DNA of 64,000 nucleotides, from the NCBI RefSeq assembly GCF_024622045.1, contig NZ_JANKBP010000005.1. The stretch is one strand, 5' to 3'. The number at the start of each line of letters is the position of its first letter. Positions within the stretch are counted from its first letter, which is position 1. Position numbers and translations under genes: made by a program. Source of the stretch: Rodentibacter caecimuris (GTDB lineage: Bacteria > Pseudomonadota > Gammaproteobacteria > Enterobacterales > Pasteurellaceae). Below the pieces are notes generated by a model. That model did no database searches. It worked only from the letters and a program-made list of their open reading frames with translations, and was not told where the DNA came from. Below are positions 7,973 to 17,132 of this stretch, in pieces.

Positions 7973-8518
7973 ATGTCGCAATTTTCCATTCACACTATTG
8001 AAAGCGCACCAGAAGAAGCAAAAGATGCATTAACTGCGGTTAAAAATGCCAATGGATTTATTCCAAATTTAATTGGTGTATTAGCCAATGCTCCGACGGC
8101 TTTAGAAACCTACCGTACCGTGGGCGGGATAAACGGTAGAAACAGCCTTACCACAACAGAACGGGAAGTCGTACAAATTACGGCAGCAGTGGTGAACGGC
8201 TGTGGGTTCTGTGTTGCAGGCCACACTAAAATTGCCTTAAAAGTATTAAAGTTAGAGGAAGAATTAGTGAATCAAATTCGTGCCACCGCACGTATTGAGC
8301 AAGATCAGAAATTAGATACACTGGCACGCTTTACCCTTGCCGTCATACTACAAAAAGCCAAACTAACACCGGCACAACTGCAAACTTTCTTTGCTGCGGG
8401 ATACACCCAACAAAATGCTATTGATGTGATCTTAGGTGTCAGCTTGGCTACATTGTGTAATTACGTTAATAACATTGCCGACACGCCGCTTAATCCTGAA
8501 CTTCAACCTTTTGCATAG
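7973..8518 (+). CDS. Carboxymuconolactone decarboxylase / AhpD-like protein
   Basis: The 181-residue protein belongs to the AhpD-like (CMD) family. It has the redox CxxC-xxx-H motif NGCGFCVAGH (Cys77, Cys80, His84), the active-site pattern of AhpD-type alkylhydroperoxidases. The N-terminal TAVKNANGFIPNLIGVLAN and the REVVQITAAVVN segments are typical of the family. A strong AGGAG precedes the start. It stands alone between lpxH and a formate/nitrite channel gene. The substrate cannot be told from sequence; peroxide detoxification is the likely role. Confidence 0.82.
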   Translation: MSQFSIHTIESAPEEAKDALTAVKNANGFIPNLIGVLANAPTALETYRTVGGINGRNSLTTTEREVVQITAAVVNGCGFCVAGHTKIALKVLKLEEELVNQIRATARIEQDQKLDTLARFTLAVILQKAKLTPAQLQTFFAAGYTQQNAIDVILGVSLATLCNYVNNIADTPLNPELQPFA

Positions 8519-8604
8519 GGATTAATGTCTTAACGACGGCAGTAGATCTCGTTACCGTCTGTTATTCATTTTCGTTATAACCAAATATGACGAGATATAA
8601 AATA

Positions 8605-8656
8605 GGGACTGTGCACACTTTATTTTTTGCCTGCATTATCAAAACTACACAGTCCC
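8605..8656. repeat. 9-bp inverted repeat in leader of FNT channel gene
   Basis: GGGACTGTG (8605-8613) is perfectly inverted as CACAGTCCC (8648-8656) with 34 nt between. It lies about 55 bp before the next gene's start and 90 bp after the AhpD-like gene. No T-run follows, so it may be a leader structure or a weak terminator. Confidence 0.45.
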
Positions 8657-8711
8657 CATACTTTCACCTTTTCATTTTTCACCCCGTTACCCGTTAATAA
8701 AAGGAATCACT

Positions 8712-9506
8712 ATGACACAACGAGACCTTTATCCCCATGAAATTCTACAAGATGTCATTGACAAGAGTTATGCCAAATCACAAGGTCATCTAAAAACCTT
8801 AACCATATTAAGCTTTTTAGGCGGCGGTTATGTGGGTTTCGGTTATATGGCTTATCTGAAAGTTATCAGCGGTATCCCATCCGAATGGGGCGGACTTGCC
8901 ACCCTGTTAGGAGCGGCGGTATTCCCGATTTGCTTAATTTGTATTCTCATCGGTGGCGGTGAGCTTGCGACGGGAAATATGATGATGATGGCATTAGGTC
9001 GTTTAAGTAAGCGGGTAAGCCTTAAAAAACTCACACGAAACTGGATTATCGTTAGCCTTGGAAATCTTGCCGGCGCACTCTTTATGGCATTTTTCTTAGG
9101 TCATTACGTGGGATTAACCGAAGGGGCTGCTGCCTCTAAAACAATAGCCATTGCCGAAGCGAAAGTGCAAATGGATTTTTCACGGGCATTTATTTCTGCC
9201 ATTGCCTGTAACTGGATGGTTTGTATGGGTATTTGGTTTTATTTTGGTGCAAAACAAACATCGGGTCGAATTCTTGCTATGTGGTTTCCTGTGATGATCT
9301 TCGTCCTTATCGGCTTACAACATTTCGTCGCCAATATGTTTATTATTCCGGCGGGAATCTTTGCCGGTGCAAAGGTAACATGGGGTGAATTCTTCTTAAA
9401 TATGATTCCGGTTTTTCTCGGCAATGTTACCGGTGGCGCGGCGTTTGTGGGAGCTTCTTATCTATACGCTTACCGTCATTTATTGAAAGAAGACTATCAG
9501 ATCTAG
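8712..9506 (+). CDS. Formate/nitrite transporter (FNT) family channel
   Basis: The 264-residue product is a six-helix inner-membrane protein of the FNT family (FocA, NirC and relatives), which move small monovalent anions. Hydrophobic segments lie at about residues 27-50, 60-85, 108-130, 155-178, 188-212 and 226-252. The stretch GGGELATGNMMMMALG matches the conserved GxELFTGN family loop, and GNLAGALFMAFF the helix-3 glycine pattern. Whether formate, nitrite or another anion is carried cannot be decided. A hairpin terminator follows. Confidence 0.82.
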   Translation: MTQRDLYPHEILQDVIDKSYAKSQGHLKTLTILSFLGGGYVGFGYMAYLKVISGIPSEWGGLATLLGAAVFPICLICILIGGGELATGNMMMMALGRLSKRVSLKKLTRNWIIVSLGNLAGALFMAFFLGHYVGLTEGAAASKTIAIAEAKVQMDFSRAFISAIACNWMVCMGIWFYFGAKQTSGRILAMWFPVMIFVLIGLQHFVANMFIIPAGIFAGAKVTWGEFFLNMIPVFLGNVTGGAAFVGASYLYAYRHLLKEDYQI

Positions 9507-9513
9507 ATGTCAT

Positions 9514-9541
9514 AAAGTGCGGTTAAAATCAACCGCACTTT
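9514..9541. terminator. Terminator made from an inverted pair of uptake signals
   Basis: AAAGTGCGGTT and AACCGCACTT(T) form a perfect stem around a short AT loop, followed by T-rich DNA. It lies between the convergent FNT gene and the DUF924 gene and can serve both. Confidence 0.85.
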
Positions 9542-9553
9542 TCATTTCATCGA

Positions 9554-10093
9554 TTAGAAACTCGATCCCGGTTGGGTTAAAAATTCGATTTCTTCTGCGC
9601 TACTTTCCCGCCCTAATACGGCATTACGATGCGGATAACGACCGAAACGATCAATAATGACCTTATGTTTCAATTCAAAATCAACGCTTTCCTCAGGGCC
9701 AAATTGTTCAAATAAAGGCAGTGCTTGTGCATGAATCACTTTGCTTTCGCTATGCATTAAAGGCATTAGCATAAAATGGCGTTCACGCACGGTCATATTT
9801 TTAAATTCGGGTTGTTTAACCGCCTCTTGTGCCAATGCAATTGCCATATTGTCTTGAGCAAATGCTAAAGGACTATCACGATGTAAATTACGAGAAAACT
9901 GGTCTAACACAATAATTTCGGCTAACCGCCCCTGCACCGTTTCACGCCAATGGCTTAATTCCGATTGAGCCGCTTGCCGCCATAAATCATAAAACCGCTC
10001 ACTGATCTGACGATCAAATTCCTCACTTTTAGCAAACCAAAACGGTTTTGTTTCCTCATTAAACCAAAAATCAAGTACCTGTTGATAAGCCAT
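9554..10093 (-). CDS. DUF924 family protein
   Basis: The 179-residue protein matches the DUF924 family, all-helical with a TPR-like fold and no established role. Family hallmarks are the start VLDFWFNEETKPFWFAKSEEFD, the IIVLDQFSRNLHRDSP stretch about residues 61-76, and HKVIIDRFGRYPHRNAVLGR near the C-terminus. It is a single gene, divergent from purL and convergent with the FNT gene. Confidence 0.85.
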   Translation of the reverse strand: MAYQQVLDFWFNEETKPFWFAKSEEFDRQISERFYDLWRQAAQSELSHWRETVQGRLAEIIVLDQFSRNLHRDSPLAFAQDNMAIALAQEAVKQPEFKNMTVRERHFMLMPLMHSESKVIHAQALPLFEQFGPEESVDFELKHKVIIDRFGRYPHRNAVLGRESSAEEIEFLTQPGSSF

Positions 10094-10168
10094 TTCTCTC
10101 TCCTGTTAATAATAAAACGAACGATATTTTACAAGAAAACCACTTGATAAAGAATGCTGTAAAACAAC

Positions 10169-10184
10169 ACGCAAACGTTTTCGT
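10169..10184 (+). promoter_or_regulatory. PurR operator upstream of purL
   Basis: ACGCAAACGTTTTCGT matches the 16-bp PurR consensus at nearly every position. It lies about 65 bp before the purL start and just upstream of a TATAAT box at 10202-10207, so bound PurR would cover the -35 region. Purine repression of purL is inferred from this and from the known E. coli regulon. Confidence 0.88.
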
Positions 10185-10207
10185 TTTCCTACCTTTTCCT
10201 TTATAAT
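10178..10207 (+). promoter_or_regulatory. purL promoter
   Basis: TATAAT at 10202-10207 is a perfect -10 box. The best -35 is the weak TTTTCG at 10178-10183 (18-bp spacer), embedded in the PurR operator. Confidence 0.6.
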
Positions 10208-10250
10208 AGTGCGCAATTTTCATTTCTATTCAGACTCAAAGGGAATCCTT

Positions 10251-13200
10251 ATGTTTCAAATTTTCCGTGGCTCACCTGCCCTTTCCGAATTCCGCATCAA
10301 TGGCTTAATGCAAAAATTCCAACAAAACGGGCTGGCAGTGCAATCCGTCTATGCCGAATATGTCCATTTTGTCGAACTCAATACGCCCCTTTCCGGCGAA
10401 CAGGAAACGAAGCTAAAAGCCTTGCTCCACTACGGCCCGACATTGGCAGAACACGAAGCAAACGGTGAAACCTTTATTGTTATTCCACGTGTCGGTACCA
10501 TTTCTTCTTGGTCGTCCAAAGCGACAGATATTGCCCATAATTGTGGCTTGAAAGAAGTGGATCGGATTGAACGCGGTCTTGCCTATTACTTTGAATTTAA
10601 CCAACCTTTAGATGAAAAAACACAAGAAAAATTAACCGCACTTTTGCACGACCGTATGATGGAAACAGTAATACGTGATGCCAAATATGCCGAAATTTTA
10701 TTCCGCCACCAAGCGCCAAAGGCCTTCACCACAGTGGATATTTTAGGCGGGGGGCGCCAAGCCTTGGAAAACGCCAATATTGAATTGGGGCTCGCTTTAG
10801 CTGAAGATGAAATTGATTATTTGGTGGAAAATTTCACCGCACTCGGCCGCAACCCGAACGACATCGAACTTTATATGTTCGCCCAAGCAAATTCCGAACA
10901 CTGCCGCCATAAAATCTTTAATGCGGACTGGGTGATTGATGGTGAAAAACAAGAAAAATCCTTGTTCAAAATGATCAAAAATACCTTCGAGAAAACTCCG
11001 GATTTCGTGCTTTCCGCTTATAAAGATAATGCCGCAGTGATGGAAGGTTCAAAAGTTGGTCGCTTCTTTGCAGATCAAGACGGGCAATATCGTTACCACA
11101 ATGAAGATACGCACATTTTAATGAAAGTGGAAACCCACAATCACCCAACTGCGATCTCACCTTTCCCCGGTGCAGCAACCGGTTCCGGCGGCGAAATTCG
11201 TGATGAAGGCGCAACCGGTCGTGGTGCAAAACCGAAGGCGGGCTTAACCGGTTTCTCCGTATCAAATTTGGTGATTCCAAACTTTGAACAACCTTGGGAA
11301 AACCCGCTTTCTAAACCTAATCGCATTGCCTCCGCCCTTGATATTATGATTGAAGGCCCGTTAGGCGGTGCGGCATTTAATAATGAATTTGGTCGCCCTG
11401 CATTACTCGGTTATTTCCGTACTTATGAAGAAAAAGTAAACAGTTTTAATGGCGAGGAAATCCGTGGCTATCATAAGCCCATTATGCTGGCAGGCGGTAT
11501 CGGCAATATTCGTGCAGAACATGTCCAAAAAGGCGAAATTCCTGTTGGAGCAAAACTTATTGTATTAGGCGGCCCGGCGATGAATATCGGCTTAGGCGGC
11601 GGTGCGGCATCTTCTATGGACAGTGGTAAATCAAAAGAAGATTTGGATTTTGCCTCCGTTCAACGGGAAAATCCGGAAATGGAACGCCGTTGCCAAGAAG
11701 TCATCGACCGTTGCTGGCAACTGGGTGAAGATAACCCAATCTTATTTATCCATGATGTAGGGGCAGGCGGTTTATCTAATGCTATGCCTGAATTGGTACA
11801 CGATGGCGAGCGCGGCGGTAAATTCGATTTACGTTCCATCCTTTGTGACGAAAAAGGAATGTCTCCGCTCGAAATTTGGTGTAACGAATCACAAGAACGC
11901 TATGTTTTAGCCATTGCACCGGAAAAATTGGATTTATTTACCGCACTGTGCGAACGCGAACGTGCACCGTTTGCGGTGATTGGTGAAGCCACAGAAGAAA
12001 AACATTTAACCTTGCACGACAGCCATTTCAACAATGATCCGATTGATTTGCCAATGAATGTTCTTCTCGGCAAAACGCCTAAAATGACCCGTAACGTGCA
12101 ATCAAGTGCGGTGCAAAATCCCCCTGTTTCACAAGAGGGCATTGAATTAAAAGAGGCGCTTCATCGTGTCTTACGCTTACCTGTGGTAGCAGAAAAAACG
12201 TTCTTAATTACCATTGGTGATCGTTCTGTCACCGGTATGGTCGCACGGGATCAAATGGTCGGGCCATGGCAAATTCCGGTATCCGATGTAGCGGTAACGA
12301 CCGCCAGCCTTGACAGTTATCACGGCGAAGCCATGACAATGGGAGAACGTGCACCGGTCGCCCTGTTGGATTTTGGCGCGTCGGCACGTTTGGCGGTAGC
12401 GGAATCCATCACCAACATCGCGGCAACCAATATCGGCGATATCAAACGTATCAAACTTTCCGCTAACTGGATGTCGGCAGCCGGTCACGGTGGTGAAGAT
12501 GCCGGACTTTATGAAGCGGTAAAAACCGTCGGTGAAGAACTTTGCCCGACTCTTGGTATCACCATTCCGGTAGGCAAAGACTCCATGTCAATGAAAACGA
12601 CCTGGGAAGAGAATGGTGAGAAAAAAGCGGTCACCGCTCCACTTTCTTTAGTGATCAGTGCGTTTGCCCGCGTGGAAGATGTTCGCAAAACCGTCACACC
12701 GCAACTTCGTACCGATAAAGGTGCGTCCCGACTGTTGCTAATTGATTTGGGTGAAGGTAAAAATCGTCTTGGTGCGACCGCACTTGCCCAGGTTTACAAA
12801 CAACTGGGCGATAAACCGGCAGATGTAGAAAATGCGGGTGCATTGAAACACTTCTTTGAAGCAATGCAAACCCTTGTGGCTGAACGTAAATTATTAGCTT
12901 ACCACGACCGTTCCGACGGTGGATTAATCATCACCTTGGCGGAAATGGCATTTGCCGGAAACTGTGGTATCGAGGTGGATATTTCCGCCTTAGGCGATAA
13001 TGATCTCGCCGTGTTATTTAACGAAGAACTGGGGGCGGTCATTCAAGTAGCGGAAAGCGAATTAACCGCTGTACGTGAAGTCTTGAATGCGCATAATTTA
13101 TTACCGCTTACCCACGAACTCGGTGCAGTCACAACGGAAAATCACATTGAAATCGCTCGCGGCAATAAAAAATTACTCAGTGAAAAACGTTCTGAATTGC

Positions 13201-14144
13201 GTGGAATCTGGGCGGAATTAACCCATCAAATGCAACGTTTACGGGATAATCCGGAATGTGCCGATCAAGAATTTGAGGCGAAAAAAGATCCGAACAACAA
13301 TGGATTATCTGCTTTCTTAACCTATGATCCGAATGAAGATATTGCCGCGCCTTATATTGCGAAAGGGGCAAAACCGAAAGTTGCCGTGTTGCGCGAACAA
13401 GGCGTAAACAGCCATGTGGAAATGGCGGCGGCATTTGACCGTGCCGGATTTGCTGCGGTTGATGTGCATATGAGTGATTTAATGGCGGGTCGTTACCATT
13501 TAAATGATTTTAATGCGATGGTCGCGTGCGGCGGTTTCTCTTACGGTGACGTTCTCGGTGCCGGCGGTGGTTGGGCAAAATCTATTTTGTTTAACCCACA
13601 ATTACGTGAACAATTTAGTCAATTCTTCGCCAATGAAAACACCCTTTCTTTAGGGGTGTGTAACGGTTGTCAGTTTATCTCCAATCTTGCGGAAATCATT
13701 CCGGGTGCGGAAAACTGGCCTCGCTTTGTGCGAAATAAATCGGAACGTTTCGAAGCCCGGGTCGGTTTAGTGAAAATCAATGACACACATTCCTTATGGT
13801 TCCAAGGTATGGCGGGTTCACATATGCCAATCGCCGTATCCCATGGTGAGGGACGTGTTGAATTCAAAACAGCGGAAAATTTAACAGCACTTCAAGCACA
13901 AAATTTAATTATTGCGCAATATATTGATAGCCACCTAAATGTAACGGAAAGCTATCCGGCAAACCCTAACGGTTCTGTATTAGGTATCACGGCGATTTCT
14001 AATGCGGATGGCCGAATCGCAGCAATGATGCCGCACCCTGAACGGGTATTCCGCGCCGTGAGCAACTCTTGGTATCCGGAAGATTGGAGCGAGGATGGCG
14101 CTTGGATGCGATTGTTTAGAAATGCACGGGTGCAGTTTAAATAA
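10251..14144 (+). CDS. purL: Phosphoribosylformylglycinamidine synthase
   Basis: Fourth step of purine synthesis: FGAR, glutamine and ATP give FGAM. The start is ATG 10251 (MFQIFRGSPALSEF), preceded by GGGAATCC; a start 14 codons earlier lacks support. The 1297-residue product is the long one-chain type: N-terminal domain (1-140), synthase domain with FAQANSEHCRHKIFNADW and VETHNHPTAISPFPGAATGSGGEIRD, and a C-terminal class I glutaminase (about 1040-1297) with nucleophile GVCNGCQ and MMPHPERVFR. It is a single-gene unit with a PurR operator and its own terminator. Confidence 0.97.
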   Translation: MFQIFRGSPALSEFRINGLMQKFQQNGLAVQSVYAEYVHFVELNTPLSGEQETKLKALLHYGPTLAEHEANGETFIVIPRVGTISSWSSKATDIAHNCGLKEVDRIERGLAYYFEFNQPLDEKTQEKLTALLHDRMMETVIRDAKYAEILFRHQAPKAFTTVDILGGGRQALENANIELGLALAEDEIDYLVENFTALGRNPNDIELYMFAQANSEHCRHKIFNADWVIDGEKQEKSLFKMIKNTFEKTPDFVLSAYKDNAAVMEGSKVGRFFADQDGQYRYHNEDTHILMKVETHNHPTAISPFPGAATGSGGEIRDEGATGRGAKPKAGLTGFSVSNLVIPNFEQPWENPLSKPNRIASALDIMIEGPLGGAAFNNEFGRPALLGYFRTYEEKVNSFNGEEIRGYHKPIMLAGGIGNIRAEHVQKGEIPVGAKLIVLGGPAMNIGLGGGAASSMDSGKSKEDLDFASVQRENPEMERRCQEVIDRCWQLGEDNPILFIHDVGAGGLSNAMPELVHDGERGGKFDLRSILCDEKGMSPLEIWCNESQERYVLAIAPEKLDLFTALCERERAPFAVIGEATEEKHLTLHDSHFNNDPIDLPMNVLLGKTPKMTRNVQSSAVQNPPVSQEGIELKEALHRVLRLPVVAEKTFLITIGDRSVTGMVARDQMVGPWQIPVSDVAVTTASLDSYHGEAMTMGERAPVALLDFGASARLAVAESITNIAATNIGDIKRIKLSANWMSAAGHGGEDAGLYEAVKTVGEELCPTLGITIPVGKDSMSMKTTWEENGEKKAVTAPLSLVISAFARVEDVRKTVTPQLRTDKGASRLLLIDLGEGKNRLGATALAQVYKQLGDKPADVENAGALKHFFEAMQTLVAERKLLAYHDRSDGGLIITLAEMAFAGNCGIEVDISALGDNDLAVLFNEELGAVIQVAESELTAVREVLNAHNLLPLTHELGAVTTENHIEIARGNKKLLSEKRSELRGIWAELTHQMQRLRDNPECADQEFEAKKDPNNNGLSAFLTYDPNEDIAAPYIAKGAKPKVAVLREQGVNSHVEMAAAFDRAGFAAVDVHMSDLMAGRYHLNDFNAMVACGGFSYGDVLGAGGGWAKSILFNPQLREQFSQFFANENTLSLGVCNGCQFISNLAEIIPGAENWPRFVRNKSERFEARVGLVKINDTHSLWFQGMAGSHMPIAVSHGEGRVEFKTAENLTALQAQNLIIAQYIDSHLNVTESYPANPNGSVLGITAISNADGRIAAMMPHPERVFRAVSNSWYPEDWSEDGAWMRLFRNARVQFK

Positions 14145-14211
14145 TCAGGAACGGTTGGGCTTTAAATATATCGATGTAATTTATGCTTAAAGCCCGATAT
14201 CATCTGAATAT

Positions 14212-14236
14212 ACGACCGCAAATGCGGTCGTTTTTC
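14212..14236 (+). terminator. purL terminator
   Basis: ACGACCGC-AAAT-GCGGTCGT (14212-14231) followed by TTTTC: a perfect 8-bp stem. It lies between convergent purL and mutS. Confidence 0.88.
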
Positions 14237-14244
14237 TTTGTGTT

Positions 14245-16827
14245 TTACTCCACCATTTTCTTCAGTTGATATAAATACGCTAAAGCCTGTTTCGGGCTTA
14301 GTTCGTCCGGATCAAGCTTTTCAATGGCTTCGCGAAGTGCGTCTGTTTCCTGTTCAAAGGTAAGTTCCCCTTGATGTCGATTCGCCTCACGCAAGGCTTG
14401 AATTTGCTGTTCAGCAGCATGCCCCGATATTTTTTCTAATTGCGTTAGTTTTTGTTTTGCCAGTTTAATTACCGATTGCGGTACTCCGGCTAAAGCCGCA
14501 ACCGCCAACCCGTAACTTTTACTTGCCGCGCCCTCCTGCACGGCGTGCATAAAGGCAATGGTGTTATTGTGTTCAAGGGCATCCAAATGAACATTAATAA
14601 TGCCGGGAAATTGCTCCGGTAAAGCCGTGAGCTCAAAATAGTGGGTCGCAAATAAAGTCAGCGCATGAATTTTCGCCAGATATTCCGCACATGCCCAAGC
14701 AAGAGAAAGCCCATCATAGGTGGACGTTCCACGTCCGATTTCATCAATTAGCACAAGACTTTGAGCACCGGCTTGATGCAAAATATTTGCCATTTCGGTC
14801 ATTTCCACCATAAAAGTCGAACGACCTGAGGCAAGATCATCCGAAGCACCGATTCGGGTAAAAATACGATCAATAGGCCCGATTTTTGCCTTATCTGCCG
14901 GCACAAAGCTGCCGATATACGCCATTAACGTGATCAGCGCGGTTTGTCGCATATAAGTGCTTTTCCCCCCCATATTCGGGCCGGTGATGATAAGCAAATG
15001 GCGGTCTCTATGCAATTCAACGGGATTCGCGATAAAAGGTTCTTTCAGCACTTGTTCCACGACCGGATGACGGCCGTTTTCAATGCTGACACAAATATCA
15101 TCACAAAATATCGGCATCACATAATTTAAGGTATCGGCACGTTCCGCCAAGTTTACCAATACATCCAATTCTGATAACACAAGACTTGCCAACTGTAATG
15201 CGCCCAAGTGTGGGAGCAATAAATCAAAGAGTTCATCATAAAGCTGTTTTTCCAATGCCAATGCCGCACCTTTGGATTTCAATACTTTGTCCTCGTACTC
15301 TTTCAGTTCGGGAATAATGTAACGCTCGGCATTTTTTAAAGTTTGACGACGAACATAATGAATCGGGGCTTTGTGTGCTTGCCCTTGGCTGATTTGAATA
15401 TAATAACCGTGAACCGCATTAAAACCGATTTTCAGGGTGTCAATGCCGGTGCTTTCACGTTCGCGTTTCTCCAAATTTTCTAAATATTGGGTTGCCCCCT
15501 CAGAAAGAATACGCCATTCGTCCAATTCGCTATGATACCCTTCTGCAATTACGCCGCCATCACGAATCAGCAACGGTGGCATTTCAACAATTGCCCGTTG
15601 TAGTAAGTCGCATTGCTCGGTGAAATCGGCAACTTTCTCAAAAAGTGCGGTCATAAACGGCGGTGTTTTTTGTCGGATAACTGAACGCAGGTTCGGAATT
15701 TGCTCCAAAGCGGTACGCAAACGGGTTAAATCACGCGGACGGGCGGAGCGTAGCGCCACCCGAGCCAAAATGCGTTCCATATCCCCCACCTGTTGTAAGT
15801 AAGGTTGTAATTCATCCACCAAATCAAAATTCAGAATTTCTGCGATGCTTTGTTGGCGTTGTTGGAGTTTTTCAATATGGCGGATCGGCTGATGAATCCA
15901 ACGTTTCAAAAGACGGCTACCCATTGGGGTTACACATTTATCCAATACGGCAACCAATGTATTATCACTCCCACCGGCAAGATTTTGCGTTAATTCTAAA
16001 TTGCGTCGGGTTGCGGCATCCAACTGAACGTAATCTTGATTTTGCACGACACTAATGCTTTGAATATGAGGTAATGCCGTACGTTGGGTTTCCTTTGCAT
16101 ATTGCAACAAACAACCCGCCGCACTCAGTCCAAGCGGTGATTTTTCTACGCCAAAGGCGCGCAGATCTCTCGTGCCGAATTGACGGTTGAGCTGGCTAAT
16201 CGCCGTACTAAGTTCAAATTCCCAAATAGGACGACGGCGTAAACCTTTGTAGTGCTCAATTAATGCCATCTCACCGAAATCTTCACAGTACAGTAATTCT
16301 ACCGGTGCAATACGTTGCAGTTCCGCTTGCAAGGTTTCTTTGCCGTCGAGTTCGCATAGCTGAAAGCGACCGGATGTCATATCCAGCGTCGCCAGTCCAA
16401 ATTTGTCTTTTTCTTGATACACAGCGGCAATCAAATTGTCTTGGCGTTCCGGTAACAGGGCTTCATCACTCACCGTACCGGGCGTCACAATACGCACGAC
16501 TTGGCGTTCTACCGGCCCTTTGCTCGTTGCCGGATCGCCCACTTGTTCACAAATTGCCACCGGTTCGCCCAATGCAACTAACTTCGCTAAATAACCTTCA
16601 ACGGCATGATAGGGTACACCTGCCATCGGGATCGGCTCGCCTGCCGATTGTCCTCTTTTGGTTAAGGAAATATCCAACAAGGCGGCGGCTTTTTTAGCAT
16701 CGTCATAAAACAGCTCGTAGAAATCCCCCATACGATAAAACAGCAAAATATCCGGATTTTCTGCTTTGAGTTTGAGATATTGTTGCATCATGGGAGTGTG
16801 CTGAGAAAAATTATCTTCTGAAATCAT
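14245..16827 (-). CDS. mutS: DNA mismatch repair protein MutS
   Basis: Recognises base mismatches and short loops and starts MutL-dependent repair. The start is ATG 16825-16827 (MISEDNFSQHTPMMQQYLKL), preceded by CAGGT; this gives 860 residues, the usual length. Seen in order: the mismatch-reading domain with GDFYELFYDDA (Phe-x-Glu motif, about residues 32-42), the lever/clamp region, and the C-terminal ATPase with Walker A GPNMGGKSTYMRQ, the signature DLASGRSTFMVEM and Walker B LVLIDEIGRGTSTYDG. It is intact, so no mutator phenotype is expected from this gene. It is convergent with purL. Confidence 0.97.
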   Translation of the reverse strand: MISEDNFSQHTPMMQQYLKLKAENPDILLFYRMGDFYELFYDDAKKAAALLDISLTKRGQSAGEPIPMAGVPYHAVEGYLAKLVALGEPVAICEQVGDPATSKGPVERQVVRIVTPGTVSDEALLPERQDNLIAAVYQEKDKFGLATLDMTSGRFQLCELDGKETLQAELQRIAPVELLYCEDFGEMALIEHYKGLRRRPIWEFELSTAISQLNRQFGTRDLRAFGVEKSPLGLSAAGCLLQYAKETQRTALPHIQSISVVQNQDYVQLDAATRRNLELTQNLAGGSDNTLVAVLDKCVTPMGSRLLKRWIHQPIRHIEKLQQRQQSIAEILNFDLVDELQPYLQQVGDMERILARVALRSARPRDLTRLRTALEQIPNLRSVIRQKTPPFMTALFEKVADFTEQCDLLQRAIVEMPPLLIRDGGVIAEGYHSELDEWRILSEGATQYLENLEKRERESTGIDTLKIGFNAVHGYYIQISQGQAHKAPIHYVRRQTLKNAERYIIPELKEYEDKVLKSKGAALALEKQLYDELFDLLLPHLGALQLASLVLSELDVLVNLAERADTLNYVMPIFCDDICVSIENGRHPVVEQVLKEPFIANPVELHRDRHLLIITGPNMGGKSTYMRQTALITLMAYIGSFVPADKAKIGPIDRIFTRIGASDDLASGRSTFMVEMTEMANILHQAGAQSLVLIDEIGRGTSTYDGLSLAWACAEYLAKIHALTLFATHYFELTALPEQFPGIINVHLDALEHNNTIAFMHAVQEGAASKSYGLAVAALAGVPQSVIKLAKQKLTQLEKISGHAAEQQIQALREANRHQGELTFEQETDALREAIEKLDPDELSPKQALAYLYQLKKMVE

Positions 16828-17091
16828 TGAGTTACCTGTTTTTGATAAGAAAATAGACGGCAATATCGGCCGGCAAATATAGGTTTTCGAGTAGGCTATT
16901 TTAGAGGTTGAGAGAGGAAAAAGCCAATCACAATTACTGTGGCACTGAAATGATGAACCAAAACACAAGAAAAAGTGCGGTCGTTATAACATTGGTTTTT
17001 ATTTAAAACTTACTACGCTGCTTGCTTTTACTACTTAATGAGAGGCTCAAATTAGGTTTGATTATCTACGAGGAATAAAACTAAAGAAAAA
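16828..17091. other. Intergenic region upstream of mutS
   Basis: About 265 bp of AT-rich DNA between the start of mutS and the potD terminator. It holds one Hin-type uptake signal (near 16974). I see no reading frame with a credible start and ribosome binding site and no RNA gene. Confidence 0.5.
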
Positions 17092-17118
17092 TAAACCGCA
17101 CTTTTGTGCGGTTTATGT
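17092..17118 (-). terminator. potD terminator
   Basis: ATAAACCGCAC-TTTT-GTGCGGTTTAT is a perfect stem containing an uptake signal; in the leftward direction it ends in TTTATTTTTC, suiting the potD gene that stops at 17133. Confidence 0.85.
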
Positions 17119-17132
17119 TGCCATCGTCAATC

